A DNA stretch of 64,000 nucleotides from Dactylosporangium sp. AC04546 (lineage in GTDB: Bacteria > Actinomycetota > Actinomycetes > Mycobacteriales > Micromonosporaceae), in NCBI RefSeq assembly GCF_022095675.1, contig NZ_JAHYSG010000020.1, forward strand, positions 62,001 through 126,000, given 5' to 3'. Numbering within the stretch: the stretch's first letter is position 1; every line of letters starts with the position of its first letter. Position numbers and translations under genes: made by a program. The notes under the pieces were generated by a model. The model did no database searches. It saw only the letters and a list, made by a program, of their open reading frames with translations, and was not told where the DNA came from. This document shows positions 43,575-52,477 of this stretch, piece by piece.

Positions 43575-44473
43575 CGGGCCCACCTTCCGTTGCGGGGAAC
43601 GTCGTCGCCGGCCGTGCTGCGGAATCCCACGCCGAGCCTGCGCTCCAGCCGCGCCTCCAGCGCGGTCAGCAGGGAGACGATCACGAGGTACCAGATGCAG
43701 ACGACGATCAGGACAGGGATGGTCTCGTAGGTGCGGGCGTAGATCAGCTGACCGGAGTAGAGCAGCTCGGGCAGGGCGATGACGCTCACCACCGACGAGT
43801 ACTTGAGCAGCCCGATCGCCTCGTTCGACGCGGGCGGCACGATGACCCGCAGCGCCTGCGGCAGCACGATCCGGCGGAACGTGTCGACCCGGCCGAGCCC
43901 CAGCGCGTTCGCCGCCTCCGACTGGCCCTTGTCGACCGAGATGATCCCGGACCGGATGATCTCGCCCAGGTAGGCGGCCTCGTTCAGCGCCAGGCCCAGG
44001 ATCGCCGCCGTCCATGGTGTGATCAGCGTGTTCGTGTCGGCGGACCACAGGGTGGGGCCGCCGAACGGAATCCCGAAGCCCACCGTCGGCACGAGGATCG
44101 CCAGGTTGTACCAGAGGATCAGCTGGACCAGGACCGGCGTGCCGCGGAACAGCCACACATAGACGCCGGCCGCGCCGCGGATCAACCGGCTGTCGGAGAG
44201 CCGCATCACCGCGAGCACCAGACCGAGCGCCGCGGCGATGAGCATGCTCACCACGGTCAGCTTCAGCGTCGTGAGCAGGCCGTCGAGGATGCGTGGGTCG
44301 AACAGGTACCCGGCGACGACGTCCCAGCGGTAGTTCGGGTTCGTGAGGAACGAGACCGCCACCGACACGACCACGAGCGCCGCGACCACCGACCCGACCC
44401 AGCGCCATGGGCGCCGGCGGGGGACGACGACGTCGCCGTCGTCCCGGACCGGTCGTACGGAGGTGGCCGTCAT
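43553..44473 (-). CDS. polar-amino-acid-type ABC transporter permease
   Basis: 306 residues with five or six helices. Contains the HEQRO-family pattern [28 protein letters not shown], and the EAA loop [20 protein letters not shown] before [11 protein letters not shown]. The N-terminus is longer than average (about 40 residues including a first helix). TGATG overlap with the binding-protein gene and 22-base overlap with the ATPase gene. Confidence 0.94.
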   Translation of the reverse strand: MTATSVRPVRDDGDVVVPRRRPWRWVGSVVAALVVVSVAVSFLTNPNYRWDVVAGYLFDPRILDGLLTTLKLTVVSMLIAAALGLVLAVMRLSDSRLIRGAAGVYVWLFRGTPVLVQLILWYNLAILVPTVGFGIPFGGPTLWSADTNTLITPWTAAILGLALNEAAYLGEIIRSGIISVDKGQSEAANALGLGRVDTFRRIVLPQALRVIVPPASNEAIGLLKYSSVVSVIALPELLYSGQLIYARTYETIPVLIVVCIWYLVIVSLLTALEARLERRLGVGFRSTAGDDVPRNGRWARWLRPNR

Positions 44474-45318
44474 CAGAACGGCGACCCGTTGATGATGGGC
44501 GCGGGGACGGCGCGGTCCGCGATGCCCCAGTCGGTGAGGATCCTGCCGTACGTGCCGTCGGCGATGATGGCCTTGAAGGCGGTCTCGAACTCGGCGGTGA
44601 GCGCGCTGCTCTTCGGGAAGGCGACCGCGAAGTAGCCCTCGTTGAGGTACCCGCCGGAGACCTTCACCTTGCCGGTGTTCTGGGAGGTGATGTAGGCGTT
44701 GGCCGCGGAGTCGTTCGGCGTGACGTCGATCCGGCTCGACAGCAGGGCGAGCACGGTGGCGTCGAGGTCGGCGAACTCCTTGACGTCGACGGTCTTCTTG
44801 CCGGCCTTGACGCAGGCGTCGGACGCCTTGGCGAGCAGGTCGGCCTCCAGCGCGCCGCCGGGGATCCCGACCACGATGCCGCAGAGGTCGTCCATCGACT
44901 CGATGTCGCGGTACCCCGTCCGCGTCAGGAAATTGTTCTTCGCTGTGAGATAGTCGACAAAATCGACGGTCTTCTGCCGTTCCTTCGTGTCGAACATTCC
45001 GGTCAGCGCGACATCGAAACGGCCGGATGTAAGTCCGGGGATGATGGTGTCGAATCCGGCGCTCTGGAAGACGACCCGGCGTCCGAGCTTGTCCGAGAGG
45101 GCCGCCGCGATATCGACGTTCAGGCCCTTCCAGGTCTTGCCGTCCGTGTCGAGGAAATTGTACGGAAGCAGCGACGGGTCGGCGGCGGCCACGATCTGGT
45201 CGGCGCCGCCACCGGCCTCGGCCTTGTCGGACGATCCCGTGGAACACGAGGTGGCGGCCATGGTGGCGAGGACAGCGACGATCCCGACGATCAGCTTATG
45301 CGAGCGACGTGTGCGCAT
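44473..45318 (-). CDS. family 3 solute-binding lipoprotein
   Basis: 281 residues. Signal peptide with lipobox AATSC (C25). Family 3 features: [20 protein letters not shown], then [20 protein letters not shown] and [11 protein letters not shown]. First gene of the leftward hydantoinase-type operon. Family 3 proteins bind polar amino acids and related small zwitterions; with HyuAB downstream, a cyclic amide or an N-substituted amino acid is plausible. Ribosome site GACGGAG precedes the ATG. Confidence 0.94.
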   Translation of the reverse strand: MRTRRSHKLIVGIVAVLATMAATSCSTGSSDKAEAGGGADQIVAAADPSLLPYNFLDTDGKTWKGLNVDIAAALSDKLGRRVVFQSAGFDTIIPGLTSGRFDVALTGMFDTKERQKTVDFVDYLTAKNNFLTRTGYRDIESMDDLCGIVVGIPGGALEADLLAKASDACVKAGKKTVDVKEFADLDATVLALLSSRIDVTPNDSAANAYITSQNTGKVKVSGGYLNEGYFAVAFPKSSALTAEFETAFKAIIADGTYGRILTDWGIADRAVPAPIINGSPF

Positions 45319-45363
45319 GGAAACTCCGTCTCGATGCGGGTGGGGGGCCCGTTGTCGGCTTGT

Positions 45364-45377
45364 CTGGAGGTCTCCAG
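45364..45377. promoter_or_regulatory. small palindrome CTGGAG-GT-CTCCAG
   Basis: Six-base perfect arms, 46 bases upstream of the binding-protein start, in the divergent region shared with the aminotransferase. A possible site for the operon's winged-helix regulator. Short, so chance is not excluded. Confidence 0.3.
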
Positions 45378-45567
45378 CGGCGGCCGGTCAACGCCGGGCC
45401 CCATGACACGTCGGCTTTTTTACGACGGCATTACGAACCAATTCGCCGTTGGTTTCCCGGGCGGCAGAACGACATGTTGGTGACAGGTTGCACTCTCTAG
45501 GATTGGCCGCACAGGCGGTTGGACACCCGCCGGCGACATACAGACGACGCAGTGCGAGGGGTGAGGT

Positions 45568-46731
45568 GTGACGACCGATACCGAGGCGTCGGGCCCGGGC
45601 GCGGCGGCGGCCGCGGTCACGCGAATGATGGCGGGCCCGGTACGGGCGGACGAGATCGACCTGAGCATCGGAGAACCCGACCAGGTGCTGCCGGCCGTGC
45701 TCGTCGAGACGGCGGTGCGCAGCCTGCGTCACGGCCGGACCGGGTACACCCCGAAGCTCGGCCTGCCCGAGCTGCGGGACCTCGTCGCCGCCGACGTCGA
45801 GGCCGGCACCGGGTACCGGCCGGCGGTCGAGGACGTGGTGATCACCGTCGGTGGAACGGGTGCGGTCGCGGTCGCGCTCGCCGCGGCCTGTGCGCCGGGC
45901 GGCAGCGTCCTGGTGCCGGACCCGGCGTGGCCGAACTACCGGGTCCTGGCCGAACGGCTGGGCATCGGCGTGTTCACCTACGCGCAGGGGGACTCCGGCG
46001 ACGGGTTCCTCGACCTGGCGCAGATCCGGTCCGGGCTGCGCGCCGGAGCCCGGCTCGTCGCCGTCAACTCCCCGTCGAACCCGACCGGCGCCGTGGCGTC
46101 GGCGGCCGCGTTGCGGTCACTGGTCGCCTTGGCGCGCGAGTTCGGGGCCTACGTGCTGTCCGACGAGGCGTACGAGTCCGTGGTGTTCGCCGGCGGGCGG
46201 GCGCCGTCACCCCTCGCCGACGGCGGCGCGGACGTCACCTTCGCCGCCCGGACGTTCTCGAAGACCTACTCGATGACCGGGCTGCGGGTCGGAGCGCTCA
46301 TCTCACCGCCGCGGTTCCGCACGGCAGCTGCCGCCTTGCACGGTACGACCGCCGGCTGCGCTCCGGTGACCGCGCAAGTGACCGCGATTGCGGCGCTCAG
46401 CTCGCTGCCGGGCCGGGCGGACCAGCTCTCCGCCACCTACCTCGCCAGGTATCGCACCGCCATGCGGATCCTGGGACCATGGGCCCCCCGTACCCCGGTC
46501 GACACGCTGGGCGGGTTCTACCTGTGGCTGGACGCCCGGCCGACGGGACACACCAGCGCCGAGGTCTGCGCCGCCCTGCGCGACTGCGGCATCGTCACCT
46601 CGTCCGGGCTGGTCTACTCGGCCACGGACGGCTTCGTCCGGGTTGCGCTCACCGCCCCCGACGACGTTCTCACCCACGCACTGACACTCATTCGGGAGCA
46701 ACTCGACCTGCTGGCGACACGAGCACGCTGA
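45568..46731 (+). CDS. class I/II PLP-dependent aminotransferase
   Basis: 387 residues. LSIGEPDQVLP, GYTPKLGLPELRDLVAADVE, the NSPSNPTGAV loop, SDEAYESVVF and the PLP-lysine motif TFSKTYSMTGLRVG (Lys near 231) define the aspartate-aminotransferase-like fold. The start GTG follows GAGGGG. It is divergent from the ABC/hydantoinase operon and shares its 249-bp upstream region, so it probably transaminates the amino acid released by that pathway (inference). Its 3' end has a near-ideal hairpin. Confidence 0.92.
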   Translation: MTTDTEASGPGAAAAAVTRMMAGPVRADEIDLSIGEPDQVLPAVLVETAVRSLRHGRTGYTPKLGLPELRDLVAADVEAGTGYRPAVEDVVITVGGTGAVAVALAAACAPGGSVLVPDPAWPNYRVLAERLGIGVFTYAQGDSGDGFLDLAQIRSGLRAGARLVAVNSPSNPTGAVASAAALRSLVALAREFGAYVLSDEAYESVVFAGGRAPSPLADGGADVTFAARTFSKTYSMTGLRVGALISPPRFRTAAAALHGTTAGCAPVTAQVTAIAALSSLPGRADQLSATYLARYRTAMRILGPWAPRTPVDTLGGFYLWLDARPTGHTSAEVCAALRDCGIVTSSGLVYSATDGFVRVALTAPDDVLTHALTLIREQLDLLATRAR

Positions 46732-46754
46732 CCCGACCGACGTACGCCCAGCTG

Positions 46755-46777
46755 AGCCGCCACCGGCGGTGGCGGCT
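46755..46777 (+). terminator. ten-pair hairpin after the aminotransferase
   Basis: AGCCGCCACC, loop GGC, GGTGGCGGCT, perfect. Placed 24 nt after the stop, it separates the catabolic block from the NO-reductase unit. Confidence 0.75.
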
Positions 46778-46926
46778 GCGGGTGCGGCGGCGACCGGGGA
46801 CGGGCCGGTGCTCAGCGTCGACGCCCGCTACCCGGGCAGTCGGCAAGCGCTATCCCGCACTTTCGGCGCCGAGACATCCCGCTTCTCGATACGGTCGGTG
46901 CATCGGTGCGAAGGAAGGCCGACACA

Positions 46927-49341
46927 GTGCCCGATCAAGCGCAGGTGAACGGCTCCAGCCGCGCGGAGCTGCGCCTTTCCAAAGGATGGGTCCAGGGCGT
47001 CGCCCTGGTCATGGTCTTCGGATTCTTCGTCATGGGCGTGCTGGCCCTGCGAACCTACACGGACTCGATGCCGTTGCCGAAGCGGGTGACCGGCCCGGGT
47101 GGCGAAGTGGTCTACACCGGCGCGGACGTGACCGCCGGGCAGCAGATCTTCCTGCGCCGGGGTTTGCAGCAGTACGGCTCCGTGATGGGTCACGGCGCGT
47201 ACCTCGGTCCCGACTACACCGCGGAGTACCTGCGCATCTCGGCCGACCACATCAGGGCCGAACTGGCCGCCTCCGGGCAGCAGGAGCCCGCTGAGGCCGC
47301 CAAGCGGATGCTGCGCGAGAACCGCTACGACGAGGCGAGCGGCGAGCTGGTGTTCACCGCGGAGCAGGTCGCGGCGTTCCGGGATGCCATCAGGTACTTC
47401 GCCGGCTTCTTCGCCACCGACAGCACCAAGTACGGTCTGCTGCCCGAGGTGATCACCGATCCGCAGGAGATTCACCAGCTGACCGCGTTCTTCTCCTGGA
47501 CGGCGTGGGCGAGCGCGGCGCAGCGGCCCGGCCACGACTACTCCTACACCAACAACTGGCCGCCGGAACCGCGCGTGGGCAACAGTCCGACCGCGGACAT
47601 CGTGGTGTGGTCCGGCCTGTCGCTGACCGCGCTGCTGGTCGGCCTGGGTGCGCTGTTCGCCCTCTACGGGCGTTGGAGCCGGAACATCGGCTGGCACGCC
47701 GCGGAGCAGCCGACGCTGGCGTTCCGTCAGCCCGGCGAGGTGCAGATCACCAGGACCCAGAAGGTGACCGCGTGGTTCTTCTTCGTCGTGGCTGCGCTGT
47801 TCCTGGCGCAAGCGCTCTTGGGTGGTGCGGTCGAGCACTACCGTGCGGACCTGAGCACGTTCTTCGGCATCGACCTCGCCCGGGTGCTGCCGTTCAACCT
47901 GGCCCGCACGTGGCATGTGCAGTTGGCCCTGTTCTGGACGGCGGCGGCGTTCCTCGCAGCCGGCATCTTCCTCACCCCGATCATCGCGGGCCGGGAGCCA
48001 CGCCGGCAGCACTGGCTCGCCTGGGGCCTGCTCGGCGCGCTGGTCGTCGTGGTGGTCGGCTCCCTCGCGGGCGAAGCGGTCAGCATCTTCGGGGCCGACT
48101 GGGCGAAAGGGTCGATCTTCTTCGACCAGCAGTGGGAGTACCTGGACCTGCCGCGGTTCTGGCAGACCCTGCTGGTGATCGGGCTCTTCCTGTGGATCGC
48201 GATCATCTATCGCGGGATCCGGTCGCGGCTGAAGACCGAGCACCGGCTCAACATGCCGTGGCTGTTCCTCTACGCGGGCCTGGCGATTCCGGCCTTCTAC
48301 GCGGTCGGCATGCTGGCATCGACGCAGAGCCGGCTGACCGTCGCGGAGTTCTGGCGGTTCTGGGTCGTGCACCTGTGGGTGGAGGACTTCCTGGAGCTGT
48401 TCACCACGGTGATGGTCGCCTACATCTTCGTGATGCTCGGCGTGGTCCGCCGCCAGATCGCCATCCAGATCATCCTCCTCGACGTGATCCTCTACTCCGC
48501 GGGCGGCGTGATCGGGACGATGCACCACCTGTACTTCTCCGGCACGCCGGTGGAGCACATGGCGCTGGGCGCGTTCTTCTCGGCGCTCGAGGTGATCCCG
48601 CTGACGTTCCTGACCGTCGAGGCGTGGACCTTCCTGCAACTGGGTGCCCGGCAGCAGACCCGCAGCAGTGCGCCGTTCCCGCACCGGTGGGCGGTGATGT
48701 TCCTGGTCGCCGTGGGCTTCTGGAACTTCGTCGGCGCCGGGGTCTTCGGCTTCCTGATCAACCTGCCGGTCGTGTCGTACTACCAGATCGGTACGGCGTT
48801 GACCGCCAACCACGCCCACGGTGCGATGATGGGCGTCTACGGCATGCTCGCCGTCGGCCTGGCGCTGTTCGCGTTGCGGTACATCATCCCCGCCTCGAAG
48901 TGGCCGGACAGGTTGGCGAAGCTTTCGTTCTGGTCGCTCAACATCGGCCTGGCCTGGATGGTGTTCGCGACCCTGCTTCCGCTGGGCATCCTGCAGCTGT
49001 GGCACTCCGTGAACGACGGATACTTCGAGGCGCGCTCGCTCGGCTACATCACCGAGCCGGGAAACGCCGTGCTCGAGTGGCTGCGGATGCCCGGCGACCT
49101 GATCATCATCATCGGCGGTGCGCTGCCGTTCCTGTGGATCGCCTTCCTCGGCCTTCGTCACGGCATCAAGCCGACGGCCACCGAGCTGCCCCCGGACACG
49201 CTGTACGTCGAGGAGACCGCCGAGGCCGCACAGGACCGCACCGGCCTGCCGGTCGCGGTCGGCTCCGCGGCCGGCGACGACGAGGTGCCCGAGTCGAGGC
49301 GCCGCTACCGTTCGGACCGGCGCGACCAGGATGAGCCGTGA
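46927..49341 (+). CDS. norZ: quinol-dependent nitric oxide reductase (qNOR)
   Basis: 804 residues, single-subunit NOR: an N-terminal extension without CxxCH (VTAGQQIFLRRGLQQYGSVM..., as in qNOR) fused to the 12-helix NorB core. Active-site motifs are HLWVEDFLELF (FeB His and Glu), GTMHHLYFSGTP (two FeB His) and NHAHGAMMGVYGM (heme ligands). It reduces NO to N2O with quinol. The FeB Glu is kept; the next residue is Asp where I expect Gly. GTG start chosen for AAGGAAGG nine bases upstream; another GTG is 21 nt earlier. No denitrification genes are near, so NO detoxification is likely. First of four overlapping genes. Confidence 0.92.
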   Translation: MPDQAQVNGSSRAELRLSKGWVQGVALVMVFGFFVMGVLALRTYTDSMPLPKRVTGPGGEVVYTGADVTAGQQIFLRRGLQQYGSVMGHGAYLGPDYTAEYLRISADHIRAELAASGQQEPAEAAKRMLRENRYDEASGELVFTAEQVAAFRDAIRYFAGFFATDSTKYGLLPEVITDPQEIHQLTAFFSWTAWASAAQRPGHDYSYTNNWPPEPRVGNSPTADIVVWSGLSLTALLVGLGALFALYGRWSRNIGWHAAEQPTLAFRQPGEVQITRTQKVTAWFFFVVAALFLAQALLGGAVEHYRADLSTFFGIDLARVLPFNLARTWHVQLALFWTAAAFLAAGIFLTPIIAGREPRRQHWLAWGLLGALVVVVVGSLAGEAVSIFGADWAKGSIFFDQQWEYLDLPRFWQTLLVIGLFLWIAIIYRGIRSRLKTEHRLNMPWLFLYAGLAIPAFYAVGMLASTQSRLTVAEFWRFWVVHLWVEDFLELFTTVMVAYIFVMLGVVRRQIAIQIILLDVILYSAGGVIGTMHHLYFSGTPVEHMALGAFFSALEVIPLTFLTVEAWTFLQLGARQQTRSSAPFPHRWAVMFLVAVGFWNFVGAGVFGFLINLPVVSYYQIGTALTANHAHGAMMGVYGMLAVGLALFALRYIIPASKWPDRLAKLSFWSLNIGLAWMVFATLLPLGILQLWHSVNDGYFEARSLGYITEPGNAVLEWLRMPGDLIIIIGGALPFLWIAFLGLRHGIKPTATELPPDTLYVEETAEAAQDRTGLPVAVGSAAGDDEVPESRRRYRSDRRDQDEP

Positions 49342-50021
49342 CCGGGTTCTCGGCCTCCGCCGTCGGCGTGGACGTCTGGCTGGCAGCCGGCTACTGCGTC
49401 GCCGTGGTGGGGCTGGCCCACGTCATCGACGCGCTGGCCCGCCGGGCGGCGTCGGTCTCCGAGGGCGGCAGGTTCGGCGGCTTCCGCTACCACCAGGAAC
49501 ACGACGCTTGGCGGTGTCCGCAGGACCAGTGGCTGTGGCCGCAGTCCTTCGACCCGGAGCACCGCGTGATGCGGTACCGGGGCGCCCCGTCGATCTGCAA
49601 CGCCTGCCCGGTCAGGGACAGCTGCACGACGTCCTCCTCCGGGCGCGAGATCCAGCGCGCGGTCGACTCGTGGCCGGCCTCCGAGGCCGCCCGCTTCCAC
49701 CGCGGGATCGCCTGCGCGGTCGTGGTGCTCGGCCTGTTGTGGCCGCTCGGCACCGCGCTCACCGGGCCGGGGCCGGACTCGCTGCTGGTCCTCGCGGTGG
49801 CGGTGGTCGTGGCGCTGCTGCTCAGCCTGCCGCTGTGGTCTCACCTGCGCCGCACCCGGGTCGTCATCCCCCCGGGGATGGTGCACCGCTCGCTCGACGA
49901 CACCGTCGCCGAGCGTGGCGCGGCGGCGGTCGCGGCGATCCGCCGGCGGCCGACGTACGCCTCGGACCGGCGCCCGCGCGAGCACATCGAGCAGAACCCC
50001 GGAGCGGAGGCCACCCGATGA
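49338..50021 (+). CDS. membrane protein with a four-cysteine (zinc-ribbon-like) loop
   Basis: 227 residues. TM helix 10-30, then a soluble loop with C60-P and C87-x2-C90-P-x5-C96 (ICNACPVRDSC), then two helices (about 123-142 and 147-166) and a basic tail. The C-x2-C-P-x-R-x3-C pattern followed by GREI resembles the Cys motif at the end of IS1182-type transposases, but the helices and length show this is not one. It probably binds Zn or an FeS centre. GTGA overlap with norZ and ATGA overlap with the SPFH gene indicate a joint role. Family not recognised by name. Confidence 0.7.
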   Translation: MTGFSASAVGVDVWLAAGYCVAVVGLAHVIDALARRAASVSEGGRFGGFRYHQEHDAWRCPQDQWLWPQSFDPEHRVMRYRGAPSICNACPVRDSCTTSSSGREIQRAVDSWPASEAARFHRGIACAVVVLGLLWPLGTALTGPGPDSLLVLAVAVVVALLLSLPLWSHLRRTRVVIPPGMVHRSLDDTVAERGAAAVAAIRRRPTYASDRRPREHIEQNPGAEATR

Positions 50022-50866
50022 TCGTCGCCGTCGTCGTCCTCGCGGCGCTGCTGGTGCTGGCCGTGCTCTCGCTGCGGGTGCTCAAGGAGTACGAGCGGGG
50101 TGTGGCGTTTCGGCTCGGACGGCTCAGAGCGCCGCTGGGCCCGGGCGTGCGGGTGCTGCTACCGGGCCTGGACAAGCTCGTCAGGGTGGACCTGCGGGTG
50201 GTCACGCTGACCATCCCACCGCAGGACGTGATCACCCGCGACAACGTGCCGGCCCGGGTGAACGCCGTCGTGCTCTTCCGGGTGGTCGACCCGGTCCGCT
50301 CGGTGATGGCGGTGGAGAACTACGCGGTCGCCACGTCCCAGATCGCCCAGACCACGCTGCGGTCGGTCGTCGGCCGTGCGGACCTCGACACGCTGCTCGC
50401 CCACCGGGCGGACCTCAACGAGGACCTCGCGAGGTCGATCGCTTCGATGACCGAGCCGTGGGGGGTCAGGGTCGAGGTCGTCGAGATCAAGGACGTCGAG
50501 ATCCCCGAGGCGATGCAGCGAGCCATGGCGCGCGAGGCCGAAGCCGAACGGGAACGGCGTGCGAAGGTGATCAACGCCCGCGGCGAGCTCCAGGCGTCGG
50601 CACAACTCCGCGATGCCGCCAAAACGCTCAGCGAAAGCCCGGCGAGCCTCCAGCTGCGCTACCTGCAGACCCTGCTCGAGCTCGGTGCCGACCACAACTC
50701 CACCGTCGTCTTTCCACTGCCGATCGACATCATCGGCCCGTTCCTCGACGCGATCCGGGGCCAGGCCAACGCCCCGGCCACAGCTCCGACCACAGCCCCG
50801 GCAACAACCGGCATCAACGGCGCCTCACCCATGACCCATGCCCAGAGGACGCATGATGAGCACTGA
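50018..50866 (+). CDS. SPFH/stomatin-like membrane protein
   Basis: 282 residues. One N-terminal helix (2-22), then the stomatin/band-7 domain: LKEYERGVAFRLGRL, GVRVLLPGLDKLVRVDLRV, DVITRDNVPARVNAVVLFRV, and the helical coil IPEAMQRAMAREAEAERERRA. A Thr/Pro/Ala-rich tail closes it. SPFH proteins form membrane cages that organise proteins or lipids; here it is coupled (ATGA) to the Cys-loop protein in the NOR unit. NfeD is not adjacent. Confidence 0.92.
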   Translation: MIVAVVVLAALLVLAVLSLRVLKEYERGVAFRLGRLRAPLGPGVRVLLPGLDKLVRVDLRVVTLTIPPQDVITRDNVPARVNAVVLFRVVDPVRSVMAVENYAVATSQIAQTTLRSVVGRADLDTLLAHRADLNEDLARSIASMTEPWGVRVEVVEIKDVEIPEAMQRAMAREAEAERERRAKVINARGELQASAQLRDAAKTLSESPASLQLRYLQTLLELGADHNSTVVFPLPIDIIGPFLDAIRGQANAPATAPTTAPATTGINGASPMTHAQRTHDEH

Positions 50867-51131
50867 TCCCGGTACCGAGCCGGGCCGCCCGATCCGGCTG
50901 ACCCCGGTCGCCCCCGGCGTCTGGCTGGTCATCCTCGGCGGCGGAGTGACGGTCCTGGGGCCGCTGTTCGGATTCCTCACCGGCACCATCCTCGGCGCCG
51001 AACGCAAGACCCTCGGCATGAGCCCGATCTTCCTGTTCCTCTTCCTCGGGTTCCTGGTCGCCGGCGCCGGTCTCGGCGTCGCGCTGCTCGGCGTACGCCG
51101 CATCCTGCGCCACCGGGCGGCGACGACATGA
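50856..51131 (+). CDS. small two-helix membrane protein
   Basis: 91 residues from the chosen ATG: a short polar head (STDPGTEPGRPIR), helix about 22-44 with GGGVTVLGPLFGFLTG, helix about 56-77 (IFLFLFLGFLVAGAGLGVAL), then a basic tail. It overlaps the SPFH 3' end by 11 bases; AGAGGA gives six-base spacing to this ATG and only three to the one before. Fourth and last gene of the NOR unit. Unknown family. Confidence 0.7.
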   Translation: MSTDPGTEPGRPIRLTPVAPGVWLVILGGGVTVLGPLFGFLTGTILGAERKTLGMSPIFLFLFLGFLVAGAGLGVALLGVRRILRHRAATT

Positions 51132-51219
51132 ACGCCTGGTCGCTCACATGTCATCAGCAGCTGGACGGCGTGCTCGTGGTGCAACGGCACCGCTTGACGG
51201 TTGCTGCCAGAATGGCTGG

Positions 51220-51699
51220 ATGCCCGCCCGTCCGATGGTGTTCCGGCCCATGTTGGAGACCCGGATCGCGTGCTCAGTTCCCGGCTTGATGCTTGCCGGG
51301 TTTGTCGGCGACGGCGCGCTCCGGCAGGCGGACGCCGTGCTGCTGGCGCTGGCGGGCCCGGTCGTGATCCTTGGCGTGGTGCTGGCCGTGCGTGCCTACC
51401 GGATGGCGGTCATCGTCGATGGGCGGACCGTCACTGTCCGCGGGATGTGCCTGAGCCGGACGGTGCCGCGCAGTGGTGTGGACGCCCTCCATGACGGAGA
51501 CACCAGGTTGCTGTTCGTCTTCTCGCCGACCATCTCCTGGCACGACGAGGCAGGGACGGCGAAGCGCACCAGTCTGTGGATGTTCGGCAATCCGGTGCAG
51601 CAGATCGCGGACGTGGCCGGGCACAACCAGCGCACCCTCCGGGAGTTGCGCAGGCGCCTCGGGATCAGCGCCACCGGCGACCGCCGGCTGCGCCGGTAG
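51220..51699 (+). CDS. PH-domain-like membrane protein
   Basis: 159 residues: two short helices (about 22-38 and 43-62), then a soluble beta-rich part with YRMAVIVDGRTVTVRGMCLS, TRLLFVFSPTISWHDEAGT and a terminal helix, the layout of bacterial PH-like (bPH) proteins. Start uncertain; ATGs at 51220 and 51235 are the candidates. Convergent with the TIGR04222 gene, three bases apart. Function unknown. Confidence 0.55.
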   Translation: MPARPMVFRPMLETRIACSVPGLMLAGFVGDGALRQADAVLLALAGPVVILGVVLAVRAYRMAVIVDGRTVTVRGMCLSRTVPRSGVDALHDGDTRLLFVFSPTISWHDEAGTAKRTSLWMFGNPVQQIADVAGHNQRTLRELRRRLGISATGDRRLRR

Positions 51700-51702
51700 C
51701 CG

Positions 51703-52440
51703 TCACAGACCTTGCGGCGGAAGGCTGGTGGCGTCGAAGGTCGTCCCGGTGCTCGGTTGATGCGGCAGCGTGACGTCGCGCCGGCCGCCGTCGAGCAGGC
51801 CGGCCCCGCGTGCGTCGGCCGGCAGCAACACGTGCAGTGCCGCATCGCCGGACAGCGCCACCGCCATGCCCAACGCCTCCGGCGTCATCGTCGTCGCCGT
51901 GCCGTCACCGGCGTCGACTGCCTCCCGGACAGTCCGGTGCTGCGCGCGCAGCGCTTGCAGCATCCGGCTGCCGCGCGGCGTGCGCCGCGGAAAGAACCAA
52001 CCGGCGGCGATCACGCCAGCGAGTACCACCGCGATCCCGGCCGACGGGTCCAGCGCGCCCATCGCCGTCAGCCGCGCGGCGGCAACCCCGGGGACCACCA
52101 CCAGGACGGCCGGCATGCCGACGCGCCGGTACGGCGAACGCATCAGCCGACGCGCAACCAGCCCATGCCGGATCTGCCGCAGCGCTGCCTCGACCCGCGG
52201 CCGTTCCGCGGCCTGCTGCGGCCCTTGCCAGCCGAGCATCGCATTGAACAGCTCCCGTTCGAGCGGCTCGACCGATCGCGGCGCGGCTCCGGTCCGGTTG
52301 ATCCGTCCCTGCTCGTCGTGTATCAGCCGACCGCGCCGCCACAGCATCACGTAGCCGACCTGCAGCGCTCTCCAAGCATTCCCGGCCAGTACCGCCACCT
52401 CGGCCGGACGCAGTGGTCCTTGTGCCTCACCAGACCGCAT
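51703..52440 (-). CDS. TIGR04222-type membrane protein
   Basis: 245 residues. N-terminal domain LRPAEVAVLAGNAWRALQV, then LWRRGRLIHDEQGRINRTG and LERELFNAMLG matches the TIGR04222 actinobacterial family. Two helices follow (about 122-136 and 147-161), then a second soluble part. Members often end in a short Gly- or Cys-rich tail; here the tail is THLPHQPS-type and ends PPQGL. Function unknown. Starts 38 bases from the stop of the decarboxylase gene on the same strand. Confidence 0.8.
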   Translation of the reverse strand: MRSGEAQGPLRPAEVAVLAGNAWRALQVGYVMLWRRGRLIHDEQGRINRTGAAPRSVEPLERELFNAMLGWQGPQQAAERPRVEAALRQIRHGLVARRLMRSPYRRVGMPAVLVVVPGVAAARLTAMGALDPSAGIAVVLAGVIAAGWFFPRRTPRGSRMLQALRAQHRTVREAVDAGDGTATTMTPEALGMAVALSGDAALHVLLPADARGAGLLDGGRRDVTLPHQPSTGTTFDATSLPPQGL

Positions 52441-52477
52441 GCCATCAGTGTGCAGGAGCCGTCCACGTGCAGCATTG

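Noticed and set aside
45477..45503. TTGGTG / TAGGAT pair upstream of the aminotransferase
   Set aside because: Spacer is only 15 bases and the -35 is poor; not enough to call a promoter.
46828..49161. 777-codon open frame antisense to norZ
   Set aside because: Charge-rich shadow composition with no domain, against a qNOR with all active-site motifs on the other strand.
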